The notes beneath the pieces were generated by a model. The model had not been told where the DNA came from. It ran no database searches and saw only the letters and a program-made list of their open reading frames with translations. A DNA stretch of 64,000 bases. Origin: Acanthochlamys bracteata (lineage: Eukaryota > Streptophyta > Magnoliopsida > Pandanales > Velloziaceae). This document shows positions 36,501-47,243 of the stretch, one piece after another. Each line of letters starts with the position of its first letter. Position 1 is the first letter of the stretch. Both the position numbers and the translations under genes were made by a program. Location: NCBI GenBank assembly GCA_019914995.1, contig CM034134.1:638145-702144 (forward strand), written 5' to 3'.

Positions 36501-39500
36501 ATTCATGTTCCTACCACGGGTCCTAGATCTGCCGGAACAGCTGGGGCTATTCGGCGTGAAGTAGGTGTTGTTGGAGTCCGGAGACATTCCTCTACTCACC
36601 AAACAGTGCAGCAATCTACTGACGTGCCATCATCAGCAGACTCATCTAGACAGCCGTCTGTGGCAGCTAAAAGCGGCCAACTTAATCAAGCACCTGGTTC
36701 TGAGACCGCATTGTCTAACAGATCATATTCCAACTATACTAACAGAAAGCACCAGCAGCCTGTAGGTCATCAGAAAGGTTAGTAATATGTTAGTTACTGC
36801 TATAGGCAATTCTCACTATGCACTGCTTAGGCTCATCTTTAAAAATACTTGTATGTAGGCTTATCTTTCATATTTATATGTCCTAATATGCATTTTAATG
36901 TTATCTACTAGTCTTTATTGCTTTCTTTCTCGGTTAGTGGAGAAAAGCATACATAGTTCAATAATGTGTGTACTGTTCTACTAGCATTAATTTCTAAAAG
37001 GGCACCTGGATCTTTCAGCTGTGCAGTCCAACATGGAGTGGAAGCCAAAATCAAGTCAAAAGCAGAATACTAGTAGTAGCCCTGCTGCTGTTGTAGCAGA
37101 GTCAGGTCCACCTATAGCTGCTGTTGACAGTGCTGTTGCTGCACAGATAGGCGACATGAATGGACTTTCTGAAAAGATTTCTGAAGTTAGTGCTTCTGAA
37201 AATCTGCATGTAGTCATACCACATCATCTTCGTGTGCCGGAGTCTGAGCGTGCAGGATTGATGTTTGGCAGTTTTGGGAATGAACCTGTCTCTACTAAGA
37301 TCTCAGAGTCTCTTCACTTGCATGAAAATGCCGCCGAATCCAGTGATGAACTTTCAGGAAGGTCTGCAGCCTTTTAAACCCTTCAGTTACTTTGTCATTT
37401 TAACATTTTATACATTTCTTGTGATTATACTAGTTGCCTTTCAAATGTTGCTTGACACATTTTAAACCATAAAGATGTCTTCTTTAGAAATATGGTCCCT
37501 AGAGTTTTTTATATGTTTGTTTGGTGAATCAATTGAATGGAAAATTTGAGCTTGCTTTTATTGCGGCAGCCAACCTGAGTCAGTTCCACTAGGTTTAAGT
37601 GAGGATGTTTCTGCTGACCAAGGTCTTGTGGAATCCAAAGCTAGAGGTGTACGATCTGACTCCCCAACATCAGCTACAGAATATGAACTACTAGCTCCTG
37701 GAAGTACGGAGTCCCCCAACCATCACATTGAGAATTATCCAGATATTGGTTTGGTACAAAGCCGTAGCTCTCCATATGATTCAAGAGATACCCAGCATTT
37801 ACAAGGTTCCCCGAGCCTGCCACATTTCTCAGTAAGCTGAACTGTCATCTTTCAAGCTTAAAGTTTTCAGTATTTGTATCACAACATTCATTGAAGGAAA
37901 CCTTTCTCGTGTCATCTGTGTTATCTAATGTTGTAGACTTCTCAACTAATTGCCTTTTCCTTGTGTATGTATTGCAAGCAGGCCTATGATAACCAAGAAG
38001 ATGTTGCTTTCTGTGGAACAGCTATAGAAGATAATATCCATAGTCAAGGATTTTCATCACAGACTGAGGTAGTCTACTTTAGTTATAACCTTTTAGACTC
38101 TTCCTATACACGGTGCATGATTACTTTAATCTTTCTAGCAATTATCCCCGTCCATTACATGTTGACTATTATGTATGAAAGTTTGGCGGAAAAGGACCTG
38201 CTGGGTCCCAACTAATGTCAGAATTCATTGCCCACATCTGTGCTATTTGTTTGAAATTTGAAATTCTGTGCAACAGGCAAAGATTTGACATGAGTTTCTG
38301 CAATATGTCTTGGTTGCAGGCTATCAGTTCTGATATAGCCAACAGCAGTCCATCATCCACTGCTGCCATGATGCAGCAGCAGCAACCAGTGCAACACCAG
38401 CAACAGGCTATGGCACAGCTTTATCCCCAAGTTCACATTCCTCACTTCCCGAATTTTGTTCCATATCGCCACATCTTCTCTCCCGTCTATATGCCTCCAA
38501 TGGCTGTTCCCAACTATTCTAACAACCAAGCTTACCCACATCCCTCAAGTGCAAACAGCTATGTGCTTATGCCTGGTGGAAGTTCGCATATCCCTTCTGG
38601 TGGAATGAAATATGCGGCCTCGCAGTATAAGCCAATGCCTGCTGGTAGCCCAACTGCATATGGTAGTTATGGTAATCCTGCTGCTTTTGCTGTTGGGCCA
38701 CCAGGTACAAGTATTGGTGGTGCTACTACTCTTGAGGATGTTAGCAGAATCAAGTACAAAGATAACAATCTTTACGTCCATAACCCTCAGGTATGTCTTG
38801 TACTACATTCTTCATTAAAATTACTTTTTCATTCAACTTTAGGCTAAGAGCAGCATATAGGTTTTCCTTTCATTCGCTTTCTTTTTTTGAGAAGAATATT
38901 ATATTCTTAAAGAATTTGATTGAAGCTAATATAGTAACACAGTACACATCTGTATGCTTTATGTATAACAGTTTGATTGAACTTCTTTTAAACTTAAAAA
39001 ATCCTCAGCTAAGAGGAGGTGTGCATTCTTGCAGTAATGTTGTATTACTGCTCTTCTTTTGTAGAGGTTAGGCAATGGTGGTCAGGGGGCTTGTGCTTGT
39101 GCTTGATATTTATTCATGAAAGTTTAAACATGTAAAGTACTTTTTGTGGACATAGTTGGAGAAAAAGTCTCTGGTTTATTTGAAATTATGCCCAACCTAT
39201 GAGATTTAATATTGTACCGCTGAGTTCATGCTTGAGATTTTATGATTTTTACTAACAATTTGGTTTAACTATATATTGGATTTGATCAGAATTTCGCATC
39301 TCTTGGCAGGCCGATGCATCTGACGTCTGGATTCAAGCTCAAAGGGAGATTCCTAGTCTGCAATCGCCACCATTCTACAATTTATCGGGCCAGACGCCCC
39401 ATGCAGCGTTTGTACCTGCCCATGCCGGCCATGCGTCTTTCAGTGCAGCAGCTCAGCCTTCTCCTGTACAATACCAGAGCTTGTACCATCCACCGCAACC

Positions 39501-39654
39501 CACCTCCATCACTAATCCGCACCATATAGTCCATCAGCAGGTTCCAGCTGCTATCGGTGGTAATGTCGGCGTTGGTGTGGCAGCTCCTGGGGCTCAGGTC
39601 GGGACCTATCAACAACCACAGCTAGGTCATCTTAACTGGTCTCCCAACTTTTGA
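33575..39654 (+). CDS. GIP1: GBF-interacting protein 1-like (GIP1, DUF1296)
   Basis: GIP1 family proteins are plant nuclear cofactors that bind bZIP G-box factors and increase their DNA binding. The ten exons are 33575-33779, 34878-34921, 35087-35216, 35435-35573, 36224-36777, 37019-37361, 37570-37831, 37982-38068, 38320-38790 and 39310-39654, all GT-AG, summing to 2580 nt or 859 aa. After a poly-Gln tract from a CAG repeat comes the UBA-like DUF1296 domain (about residues 26-85): ISEKVKNTIQSIKEIVGNHS, DADIYAALKDSDMDPNETAQ, then KRRRDRKKE. The middle is Ser/Thr-rich and disordered. The C-terminal third is rich in Pro, Gln and Tyr (VHIPHFPNFVPYRHIFSPVY, GTSIGGATTLEDVSRIKYKD, SDVWIQAQREIPSLQSPPFY) and ends LNWSPNF, all typical of the family. 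The small exons 2 and 8 are the least certain calls. Confidence 0.92.
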
Positions 39655-40809
39655 AAAAACGAGCCGGTTTGGATTTTCACCTAATGTTATCGTGGTGGAT
39701 AGGTTTGATGTGTTGATATTTGTTCCTTGTGTTTATTTGTAACAGACATCAACAAACTTATAAAGCCATGCTCTCTTCCCTCGTTATCTCAAGCTAATTT
39801 GATTTTTTGAGCAATCGCTCAAAGTTTTGCTTAATCAAAACTACTCAAATGCTTCACTTGTTTTTATTTTTTGCCTCTTTTAAGCAGTAACTTAGCTTCT
39901 TCTGATGGTGATCGTACAGCAAAGCCTGCAGCAGGCAAGGATTCAAGAACCTTCATACTTCTTTATCTCGAGGTACCAATTCAATATTTCAATGTTGTGT
40001 TTTTCTGAAAATTTTTCTTCTATTTGCATATAAGAAGTCACACTTTTAATCTTTATTTGTTCAATTTAGAGTTACAAATTGCTTTGTTCAATGAACTATT
40101 TCGATTATTTTGTTGATCTAAATAACATAACAGGAACTAGAAAGAGTATATATTATCTAAATTGTTTTACAAATTTTTATTAAAAAATTTGCATATATAG
40201 TAATTGAATGACGTATAGTTTTATCTGTATTTTTCAAATTTAAAAAATATTTTAAAAGATTGTGTAATTTTTTGAATTTGAAAATCTAACAAAATACCTA
40301 AAACATGAAAATAAATCGAAGATAAGAACATTTAGATATAGAAAAAATGAAATAATCATTAAAAAACAAAAACTCTTTGTACTTATTGGAATCTTGTTGA
40401 ATTGATTAAAAAATAATTCAGCCCTTTTAGTCATGTAAAATTGTTGCTTTAGTTCGTTAATATGAATGCCTTCTGACCGTTTGATTCTCTGAAGTAGGAA
40501 ATAAAAAGTACAGAAGATTGAGTGCGAAAGATTTGGACCCAATTGATTGATTCATTCATTACACGATCTTCAACTTTTCAACTCTCTCTTTACGAATTGA
40601 AAACATTTTTGTTTTCTCCTTCAAAGAAAGATTACATCACAAAATTATTTCATCAAAAAACAATCTAAAGACCGACGACAATGTGCATAAAGGAAAGCGG
40701 AGCTAAAACACTCTTAACAACAACAAAACAATTAAGGAAAAACTGAAACAATAACATATAATAGATCTGCTGCTTCTGCTGCTGTGTACGCGGTAGATTA
40801 TTAGTACTC
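39655..40809. other. Convergent 3' flanks of GIP1 and PAL
   Basis: No gene is visible. The GIP1 3' UTR probably ends near 39780-39950. The PAL 3' UTR (minus strand) probably covers about 40600-40809. Between them is AT-rich DNA; the minus-strand frames at 40252-40542 and 40665-40970 are a chance frame and a PAL overlap. Confidence 0.5.
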
Positions 40810-43110
40810 TCAGTTGAGGTTCCAGTAACCCCTTCCGGCGGTCGACGACGGCGACCGAATCTGCTCGAACCAGTTCCAGGTTTCAGGGTTCTTGTAAGCC
40901 GGTGATGCAGCTTCCGGCCGGGGCGTAAACGGTCCTGCGGAACCACGCCAGGCTTGGAGGCATCCGACAATCACTTCTCCGAGCCGTCCTCCGTTGCTGA
41001 TTGCTGCGTAAACCTTCTCGATGTGTGCTCCTGGGTTAGTCTTCTTTTCTCCGGTAAGCAGTGTAGTGCCTACTTCTTCCCTGACGAACTTGTAAATCGG
41101 GTATGTCCGGCAACGCTTGACTCTGTTACCGAGGATGAAGTCTCCCTTTGCGAACCTTTCCCTTGACTTGGTGACTTCTGGAGTCAGTCTCTCCTTAAGC
41201 TCGGCTTGGAACGCCGGAATGCGTTTGAACACTGATGTAGATTCTTTGTCGTCTGCGGCGAGAGATTTCTCGACGAGGACTTCACGGAGCTGGAGCATGA
41301 GTGCGTAGGAAGGGTTGGTAGGGTCGTCGATGTACGAGAACACCGGCTGGCGTTCGACAACCTGGAGAAGCTCCTTCTCTGCGAACCTTGCGTTAGAGAG
41401 CTCGCCTTCGGCGTCGTAGAATGTCTTGCGCGCTGCTTGGACAACTGCATGCTTCACGACTTCTTTGAAGTTCTCTTCCAAGTGTCGGAGATCGAGAGCT
41501 TGGCACAATCCGACCATGTAGGTCGACATCATCAACCGGAGAACTCTCGTTGCCTCGGCGCTCTTCCGTGCCGATATCAATCCGAGAGAGTTGACATCCT
41601 GGTTGTGTTGCTCTGCGCTCTGCACGTGCGTCGTCACTGGCGAAGCAAGCCATTGAAGCTCAGAGCAGTAAGAGGCCATTGCGATCTCAGCTCCCTTCAT
41701 TCCGTAGTCGAGACTCGGGTCGGCACCGGCGCAGAGGTTAGACGGCAACCCGTCGTTGTAGTAGTCGCACACAAGTTCCGAGAATTGCGCGAAAACAAGC
41801 TTGCCGATTGCGGCGAGGGCGATACGGAGGTTGTCCATCCAGACACCGATCGGTGTCCCTTGGAAGTTACCACCATGGAGTGCCATGTCGCGGGCAACGT
41901 CGATGATCGGATTGTCGTTGACGGAGTTGATCTCTCGCTCTATGGCGTGGGTCGCCATACGGATGACTTCAATCTGCGGGCCGAGCCATTGTGGCGAAGT
42001 CCGGAGTGCGTAGCGGTCCTGCTTCGGCTTCGTCAACGGGTCCATTTGGTGCTTCCTCTTAGCTTCAGCCATGTAGTCGCTGCCTTCAAGTAGGTACTCC
42101 ATAGCTGCGGCGGCTTCGATTTGTCCAGGATGGTGTTTGAGTTCATGCGTAAGAGGATCGGTGAACTCCGGCTTCCCGTTCATGGCTTCACAGAACACCG
42201 CCGATAATACAACTGACAGCAATACAAGAAGGTTCGATTCATAGCAAACTGCAGCTGCCACCGATGATCCGACCGCCGTGCCGTTTACCAGTGCAAGACC
42301 TTCCTTAGCCTGCAGCTCGAAGGGAGCATCAAGTCCGATCTTCTTCAATGCTTCAGTTGCTGTTATCTCTCCACCCTCCGGTGTGCTAACGCGTGCGTTA
42401 TCACGCCCGATCAACACTCCGGCGATGTACGATAACGGGACCAAGTCGCCAGACGCCGTAATCGTTCCCCGAAGGGGCATTCTTGGGATGAAGTTCTTGT
42501 TCATGAGCTTGGTCATGGCTTCAAGGACCTCCCAACGAATGCCGGAGTACCCTTGCATGAGTGTGTTGGCACGAACAAGCATAGCCGCCTTGGCATACTT
42601 CGCCGGAAGAATATCTTCGCTATCATTACCTAGCACACCGGCGTTCAAGAACCGGATAAGCTCGGCTTGAAGATCAGCAGTCTTCCTGGTTCGGCGATGA
42701 GATGTAGCTCCGAATCCGGTAGTAACACCGTAAGTGTCAGTGCCCCTCTCGATCTTTTCGGCAACCCATTTCGCGCTAGCATCGACACGAGCATGAGCAG
42801 CTTCTGCGTCGAGAGCGACGGTGACATCTGACCGATGAGCAACAGCCGCAACTTGGGCGACAGTCAGTGTAGTTCCCTGAATGTCAACAGTATCATGCTC
42901 AGTGTACTGAGCAACCATCCGGCGAACCTCATCAAAGTGAGTGCTCTGCATGGCCTCAGCGGCTCGTTTCCAGTGCGGCGGCTCGGAGATGTAAGATACA
43001 CCGGGGACGGCAATCGGGTTGACACCATTACGAGGAAGCGGCAAAGTCGGCGGCCTGTTAAGGGTCTTCTTCGGCTTGCCGGATGCGATGCTGCTGTTGG
43101 GGGATGCCAT
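40810..43110 (-). CDS. PAL: Phenylalanine ammonia-lyase, divergent intronless type with C-terminal tail
   Basis: PAL converts L-phenylalanine to trans-cinnamate and ammonia, the first step of phenylpropanoid synthesis. This single open frame encodes 766 aa from the first ATG (context CCAATGGC; the frame reaches 43161 without an earlier ATG). Tyr127 lies in YGVTTGFG. The MIO-forming Ala219-Ser220-Gly221 is in [17 protein letters not shown]. Phe154-Leu155 in LIRFLNAG predicts Phe rather than Tyr as substrate. Further conserved blocks include [39 protein letters not shown] and [14 protein letters not shown]. Two features are odd. The usual angiosperm PAL intron is absent, and after the normal family end (GSAGPF) there is a 38-residue extension ending GYWNLN. 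Several blocks ([37 protein letters not shown]) look more like gymnosperm PALs than the common angiosperm type. Coding DNA is much richer in G+C than its neighbours. Confidence 0.95.
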   Translation of the reverse strand: MASPNSSIASGKPKKTLNRPPTLPLPRNGVNPIAVPGVSYISEPPHWKRAAEAMQSTHFDEVRRMVAQYTEHDTVDIQGTTLTVAQVAAVAHRSDVTVALDAEAAHARVDASAKWVAEKIERGTDTYGVTTGFGATSHRRTRKTADLQAELIRFLNAGVLGNDSEDILPAKYAKAAMLVRANTLMQGYSGIRWEVLEAMTKLMNKNFIPRMPLRGTITASGDLVPLSYIAGVLIGRDNARVSTPEGGEITATEALKKIGLDAPFELQAKEGLALVNGTAVGSSVAAAVCYESNLLVLLSVVLSAVFCEAMNGKPEFTDPLTHELKHHPGQIEAAAAMEYLLEGSDYMAEAKRKHQMDPLTKPKQDRYALRTSPQWLGPQIEVIRMATHAIEREINSVNDNPIIDVARDMALHGGNFQGTPIGVWMDNLRIALAAIGKLVFAQFSELVCDYYNDGLPSNLCAGADPSLDYGMKGAEIAMASYCSELQWLASPVTTHVQSAEQHNQDVNSLGLISARKSAEATRVLRLMMSTYMVGLCQALDLRHLEENFKEVVKHAVVQAARKTFYDAEGELSNARFAEKELLQVVERQPVFSYIDDPTNPSYALMLQLREVLVEKSLAADDKESTSVFKRIPAFQAELKERLTPEVTKSRERFAKGDFILGNRVKRCRTYPIYKFVREEVGTTLLTGEKKTNPGAHIEKVYAAISNGGRLGEVIVGCLQAWRGSAGPFTPRPEAASPAYKNPETWNWFEQIRSPSSTAGRGYWNLN

Positions 43111-43255
43111 TGGAAAACTACTGCTTAAGGAGAAGCGCTCTGAAAAAGAAAAGCAAAGCACCAGTAGCTAGCAGCAACGCGAAGCTTAAGCAAAGAAGTG
43201 GTTGCTGGTTTTTTTTTTTTTGTTGCTGATGAATCTTGAGAAGGGCAGTAAGGGG

Positions 43256-43263
43256 TTTTATAG
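43256..43263 (-). promoter_or_regulatory. PAL TATA box
   Basis: The minus strand reads CTATAAAA, about 146 bases upstream of the PAL ATG. This leaves a leader of roughly 110-120 bases. Confidence 0.55.
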
Positions 43264-43405
43264 CCTTTGATTTATTGGAGATAGCTACTAAGTAATTGAC
43301 TATTCTAACTTTTTCTTTGTTTTTTTGGTTTTGGTTTGGTGAGAAATGAGTACTTGGTCATTGGGTCATGTGGTCAAAGTCATTATAAACTCTTTCGGTC
43401 AAAAT

Positions 43406-43413
43406 GGGTTGGT
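43406..43413 (-). promoter_or_regulatory. AC-II element in the PAL promoter
   Basis: The minus strand reads ACCAACCC, an exact AC-II element. AC elements are the MYB sites that drive phenylpropanoid genes. TTGAC cores of W-boxes (WRKY sites) occur close by on the same strand, at about 43373 and 43398. Together they fit a stress- and lignin-responsive PAL promoter; activity is inferred. Confidence 0.5.
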
Positions 43414-43419
43414 TAACGG

Positions 43420-45808
43420 ATGATATCCGTTATAGACGAACCCGACCCGTTTGTATTTTGGAATTCGATTTAAGAGTGTGTATGTGTGACTTTTTTGTAG
43501 TTTGTATATCAGAATCTTATCAACATGTTTTTTACTCCATAAAATATTTTTATACTAGAAAAATAATTTTCATATGAATTTTTATATTTTAAAAATAATT
43601 TATACTTTATAATTAAATTTATTTTTTAAAAAATATTTAAAAAGTTATTTATCGTGAAAAGAACACAATCTAGAGACGTATTTTTTATTAAAACTTAGTT
43701 TTTACCAAAAACCTGAGTTCCAAATATTTTTAATTTATTATAATTAAAAATATTACTTTTTATAATTAATTATAATATTTAAAATTAAAAATATTATTTT
43801 AGTTATATTTATAATACTATAAAAACTAAGTCTAATTAAATAATTATTTTATAGTTATTTTTCGTAACTTATTCTTAATAAATGTAAACGAAATCTAAAT
43901 AGTAAGTCATATTAACGGTCCATGTAAGGTTGGATATTTCGGGTAGCTATCATAGCGGGTTTGGATCCGATTAGTAGGAGTATTATGGGAAAGTGGATCG
44001 TTATTTCCTGGAATTGAAATGGTTTGGTTGGTGAGAGTAGCAGCGAAGTCTTTCTTCGTTCAAACAAAGGCTGCAATTTTTTATTATAACAAACAACGTG
44101 CAAGTGATCTAAGTAGACTTCACTCATGTTATTTTTTTGTTTTTTTTTTTTTTCTCGAATTTGTCGCTTTCAATTTTTTTTAAAATGAAATAATATAAGA
44201 AATTTAAGAACTTAAAAAATTTTCACATTTTTTCTCTTAAGAAATTTTCAGTATAGATTGGTAGGCGAGTCTGTCTTATTAAGAAGCACGTGTTTCATTT
44301 TATCACCAAAATGTAGGGACTGTATTGAAATTAATTTTTAGTAGAATTTTTTAAAAAATAAATCTATTTTTAGCTTAAAATAATAAAAATTATATATAAA
44401 AAATTTATTTTGTATAATTAAAATAAATTAAAAAAACATTTAAATGAAAAGTCTAATAATAATACAACAAATTTAAAATGAACATACATACAAAAATAAA
44501 AATCATATAATTATTTCATTTGAGGCTTTTTTTATTACAGTGAAGGTTTTACATAAATAAATTTAAAAAATATTTATTACGTAAATAAATTTAGATAAAA
44601 ATAAGTTTGAAAAGAACTAGAGAACTCCTTTAACATCAAAGCATGTAAAAATCACTCTTTGCAAGAAAAAAAATAATATTTATGGTAAAATAAAAAACTT
44701 TATAATATCTCAACAATTTTTATTTCTAAATCTGTAATTGTTTTAGTAATTAAAAGATCAACAAAGAAATTAAAACACCAAAAAGAAAAAATAATAAAAT
44801 AAAATAAACAGAAGCTGTTTAAAATAGAATGGGTCCTTATGTCACATGGCATGAACCAAGAGACCAAGTCTTTGAGCTGCTTAGAATCAACCACCAACTT
44901 TTTTTCTATATTTTTCAATGAATTCAAAAACAAGCTTGAGTCTTTTGTCAACTTTCAAGAGACCAAAATTTTTTATGCAACATGTCAACACATGATTCCA
45001 TTCAATTAAAGATAACATAGTTTTTTTTTTCTTTTCTAGTTATTTTAATAAAGAAGGCTAACAACCACATTAATTATTTTAATCATTTGCCTATGTATGC
45101 AATGTAACGACTACTAGTATAAACTATTGAATACCATTATATAAAAGGAAGAGATATATGCACTCTATGCACTATTGAATACCATTATATAAACTATTTA
45201 AAATATATTGATAAAATTTTAACTAAATCAGATCATAAATAAATTTTTATTAAATTTTTTGATTAAGATAACAAAATTTAAAAATATAAATATTTTGTCT
45301 ATATCTATTATTAAAATTATATTAATCAACATATTAGATAAAGACCGATTCACAATCTAATTAAGTTGAATATTACTAATATATTTTTAATTTATAATTT
45401 ATATATATAATAATAAAGATTGATTTTGAAGATTTTTCGTACCAAATATAGCTACAGAACGTGAAGAATGTATACGGTGCATGGAGTGTATATATCTATC
45501 CCTTTTATATAAATGTATTATAAGTAGTAGTTCAAGACTTCAAGTATAACTAGTAGTTTAGTTACTGGTACTATAATGCAAAAATGATAGTGACTATATC
45601 TTATCTTATTATATATATTAGCTACATCCAACTATCTTAATTAGGTTAGATCTAAATAAGCAAGTTGATTAAGTTCTTAAATTATATGGATTTAATTTTA
45701 TTCAGATTCAGATCAGTTTCAAATTAACTCAAAATTTATCATATAAAGATTAGTTCAGATCGGATCGGAATTAATTTAAAATTATATCTATTTAGTAAAC
45801 ATAGCTCT
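43420..45808. other. AT-rich intergenic region between PAL and its pseudogene
   Basis: No supportable gene is visible. It contains A/T runs, a short block near 43910-44130 and one near 44815-44990 that are less AT-rich but have no recognisable product. The direct repeat at 45123-45193 is annotated separately. Confidence 0.5.
45123..45193 (+). repeat. Short direct repeat, period 48
   Basis: The sequence ACTATTGAATACCATTATAT plus AAA occurs at 45123-45145 and again at 45171-45193. Confidence 0.7.
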
Positions 45809-46531
45809 CCAGCATTCCGAGCCGAGGTGAAGGAGCAGCTGACGACGGACGTTGCAGAGATGAGGGATACTTTCGCAAGTGAGACTTTTCTGAAATAATT
45901 TTATTTTTTTGAAAAATAAATTTTATTTTTTTAATTTTCATTCTAAAAAAATTTTATTTCAAAAACACCTCGGAATCCACCCAAACTCATCGCCTGTAGA
46001 AGTGTCAAGCATTGCCGGACATACCCAATGTACAAGTTCATAAGAGAAGAAATAGGTACTGCTCTGCTCACCTGAGAGAAGAAGACCAGGTGCTGTTCGA
46101 CAGTTCTTACATCTTTTTTATTTAAATTTTTTGTCTCGCATTTTTTAATAAATATTTTATAGATTTTTAAAATTTTAAAATATAAATAATTTTTGTATTA
46201 TAAAACTTTATTATTACTTATTATTATTATTTTTTTAAAAATAAAGTAATAAAGCTCATTTTCAAAATGTTTTTTGTTTTTAAAAAACTTTTTTTTAAAA
46301 GCACACACAGACATCTCCAGAAGGGTAAATCAGAAAGGTTTACGTAGTGATCGGAGACGGAGAGCAGCCTGGTAAGGTGCTCGTACAATGCATCCAGGCC
46401 TTGAATGAGTCTACTTGAAGCCTTGAACAAGGAGTTGCATTACCAAGCTTACAAAAACCCAGAAACCTGAAGCTTTTGAACAGGTTCGATCGCCATCTGC
46501 CACTGCCGGCAGTTGTTACTTGAACCTCAAC
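45809..46531 (+). pseudogene. Decayed 3' fragment of a second PAL gene
   Basis: Three pieces match the C-terminal fifth of the intact PAL at 40810-43110. The first (45809-45883) reads PAFRAEVKEQLTTDVAEMRD. The second (about 45996-46100) reads [20 protein letters not shown] then LLT, followed by a stop where the intact gene has Gly. The third (about 46336-46531) reads KVYVVIGDGEQPGKVLVQCI, then stops and a frame change, then AYKNPET, FEQVRSPSATAG and YLNLN. The rest of the gene upstream is missing. AT-rich insertions separate the pieces at about 45884-45970 and 46105-46312. The fragment lies in divergent orientation to the intact PAL. Stops, frameshifts and loss of all active-site regions make it non-functional. 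Confidence 0.85.
46105..46312. repeat. MITE-like AT-rich insertion inside the PAL pseudogene
   Basis: About 200 bp of almost pure A/T interrupts the PAL fragment. Its interior order (a TATTTTATAGATTTTTAAAA block, then TTTGTATTATAAAAC, then ATTATTACTTATTATTATTA) resembles the dispersed TTTGG/CCAAA elements, for example 56550-56760. The pseudogene resumes cleanly on the far side. Confidence 0.45.
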
Positions 46532-47243
46532 AGAGGGGATGTTCAGAGTGCTTACAGAAAAAAAAATTTTGAAACAAAAATTTTTTAAAAATAAGTGCTA
46601 TTATTAAAATTTTATGACGTAAAATTGTTTATACTTTTAAATATTAAAAAAGTTTATAAATTATTCAAAAATTTATTGAAAAATATGAAAATTTTTTTGA
46701 GAGAATCACTATGTTGTTCTCTTAATATTTTATACAGGAAGTGAACTTTCAGAAAAACAACCATTAACAAGCACATACCATTCTCCTGAACAGAAACGTA
46801 TCAAAATACAAGTACCTCCAGAAACTTTGTATCCGCAAATACACAAATATAGAGAAATACCAGCGCATTTCTGCACAAGAAGTCAATTTTTTTAGGAAGG
46901 CAAAAAAACATTTTCATAGATACTAGCATAAGCACCTCTGATACCTCAACAACTATAAAGACCCCATAAAAGAAATAAAAATGTTAAATCGGAATCGAAC
47001 CCTAGGTATCTCATGGAAATCATGCAGGTAATAGGAATGAACCAAAATTCGGTTGAACAGGAAGGATATATAGAGTAGTCAGATGTCCGATGATGTAGGG
47101 AGAACTTGGGTCATGGAAATATACTTAGCAAATTTGATATCCAAGATCATCTTTCAGCCTGCAAAGTTACATAAAAAAGAACAAAAACCTAGGGCAAGTG
47201 AGGATCAGCTATGATAGGTGAATTAAAAAATAAAAATCAAATA
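46532..47243. other. Intergenic, WAV2 3' flank
   Basis: There is AT-rich DNA to about 46730, then a balanced stretch that probably holds the WAV2 3' UTR (minus strand). On the minus strand at about 46996-47006 there is an exact GGTTCGATTCC, a Pol III B-box, but no tRNA fold or A-box nearby. Confidence 0.4.

Noticed and set aside
41437-42093. 218-residue open frame on the plus strand, with others at 42278-42670 and 41117-41308
   Set aside because: These are antisense to the PAL coding region. GC-rich coding DNA leaves long open frames on the other strand; they resemble no known protein.
44700-44951. 83-residue minus-strand frame between PAL and its pseudogene
   Set aside because: No recognisable similarity, low complexity at its C-terminus, and no gene-like context. 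A noncoding transcript cannot be excluded.
46993-47010. Exact Pol III B-box (GGTTCGATTCC) on the minus strand, suggesting a tRNA or SINE
   Set aside because: No A-box at the expected distance, no cloverleaf and no acceptor stem. A SINE remnant is possible but not supported.
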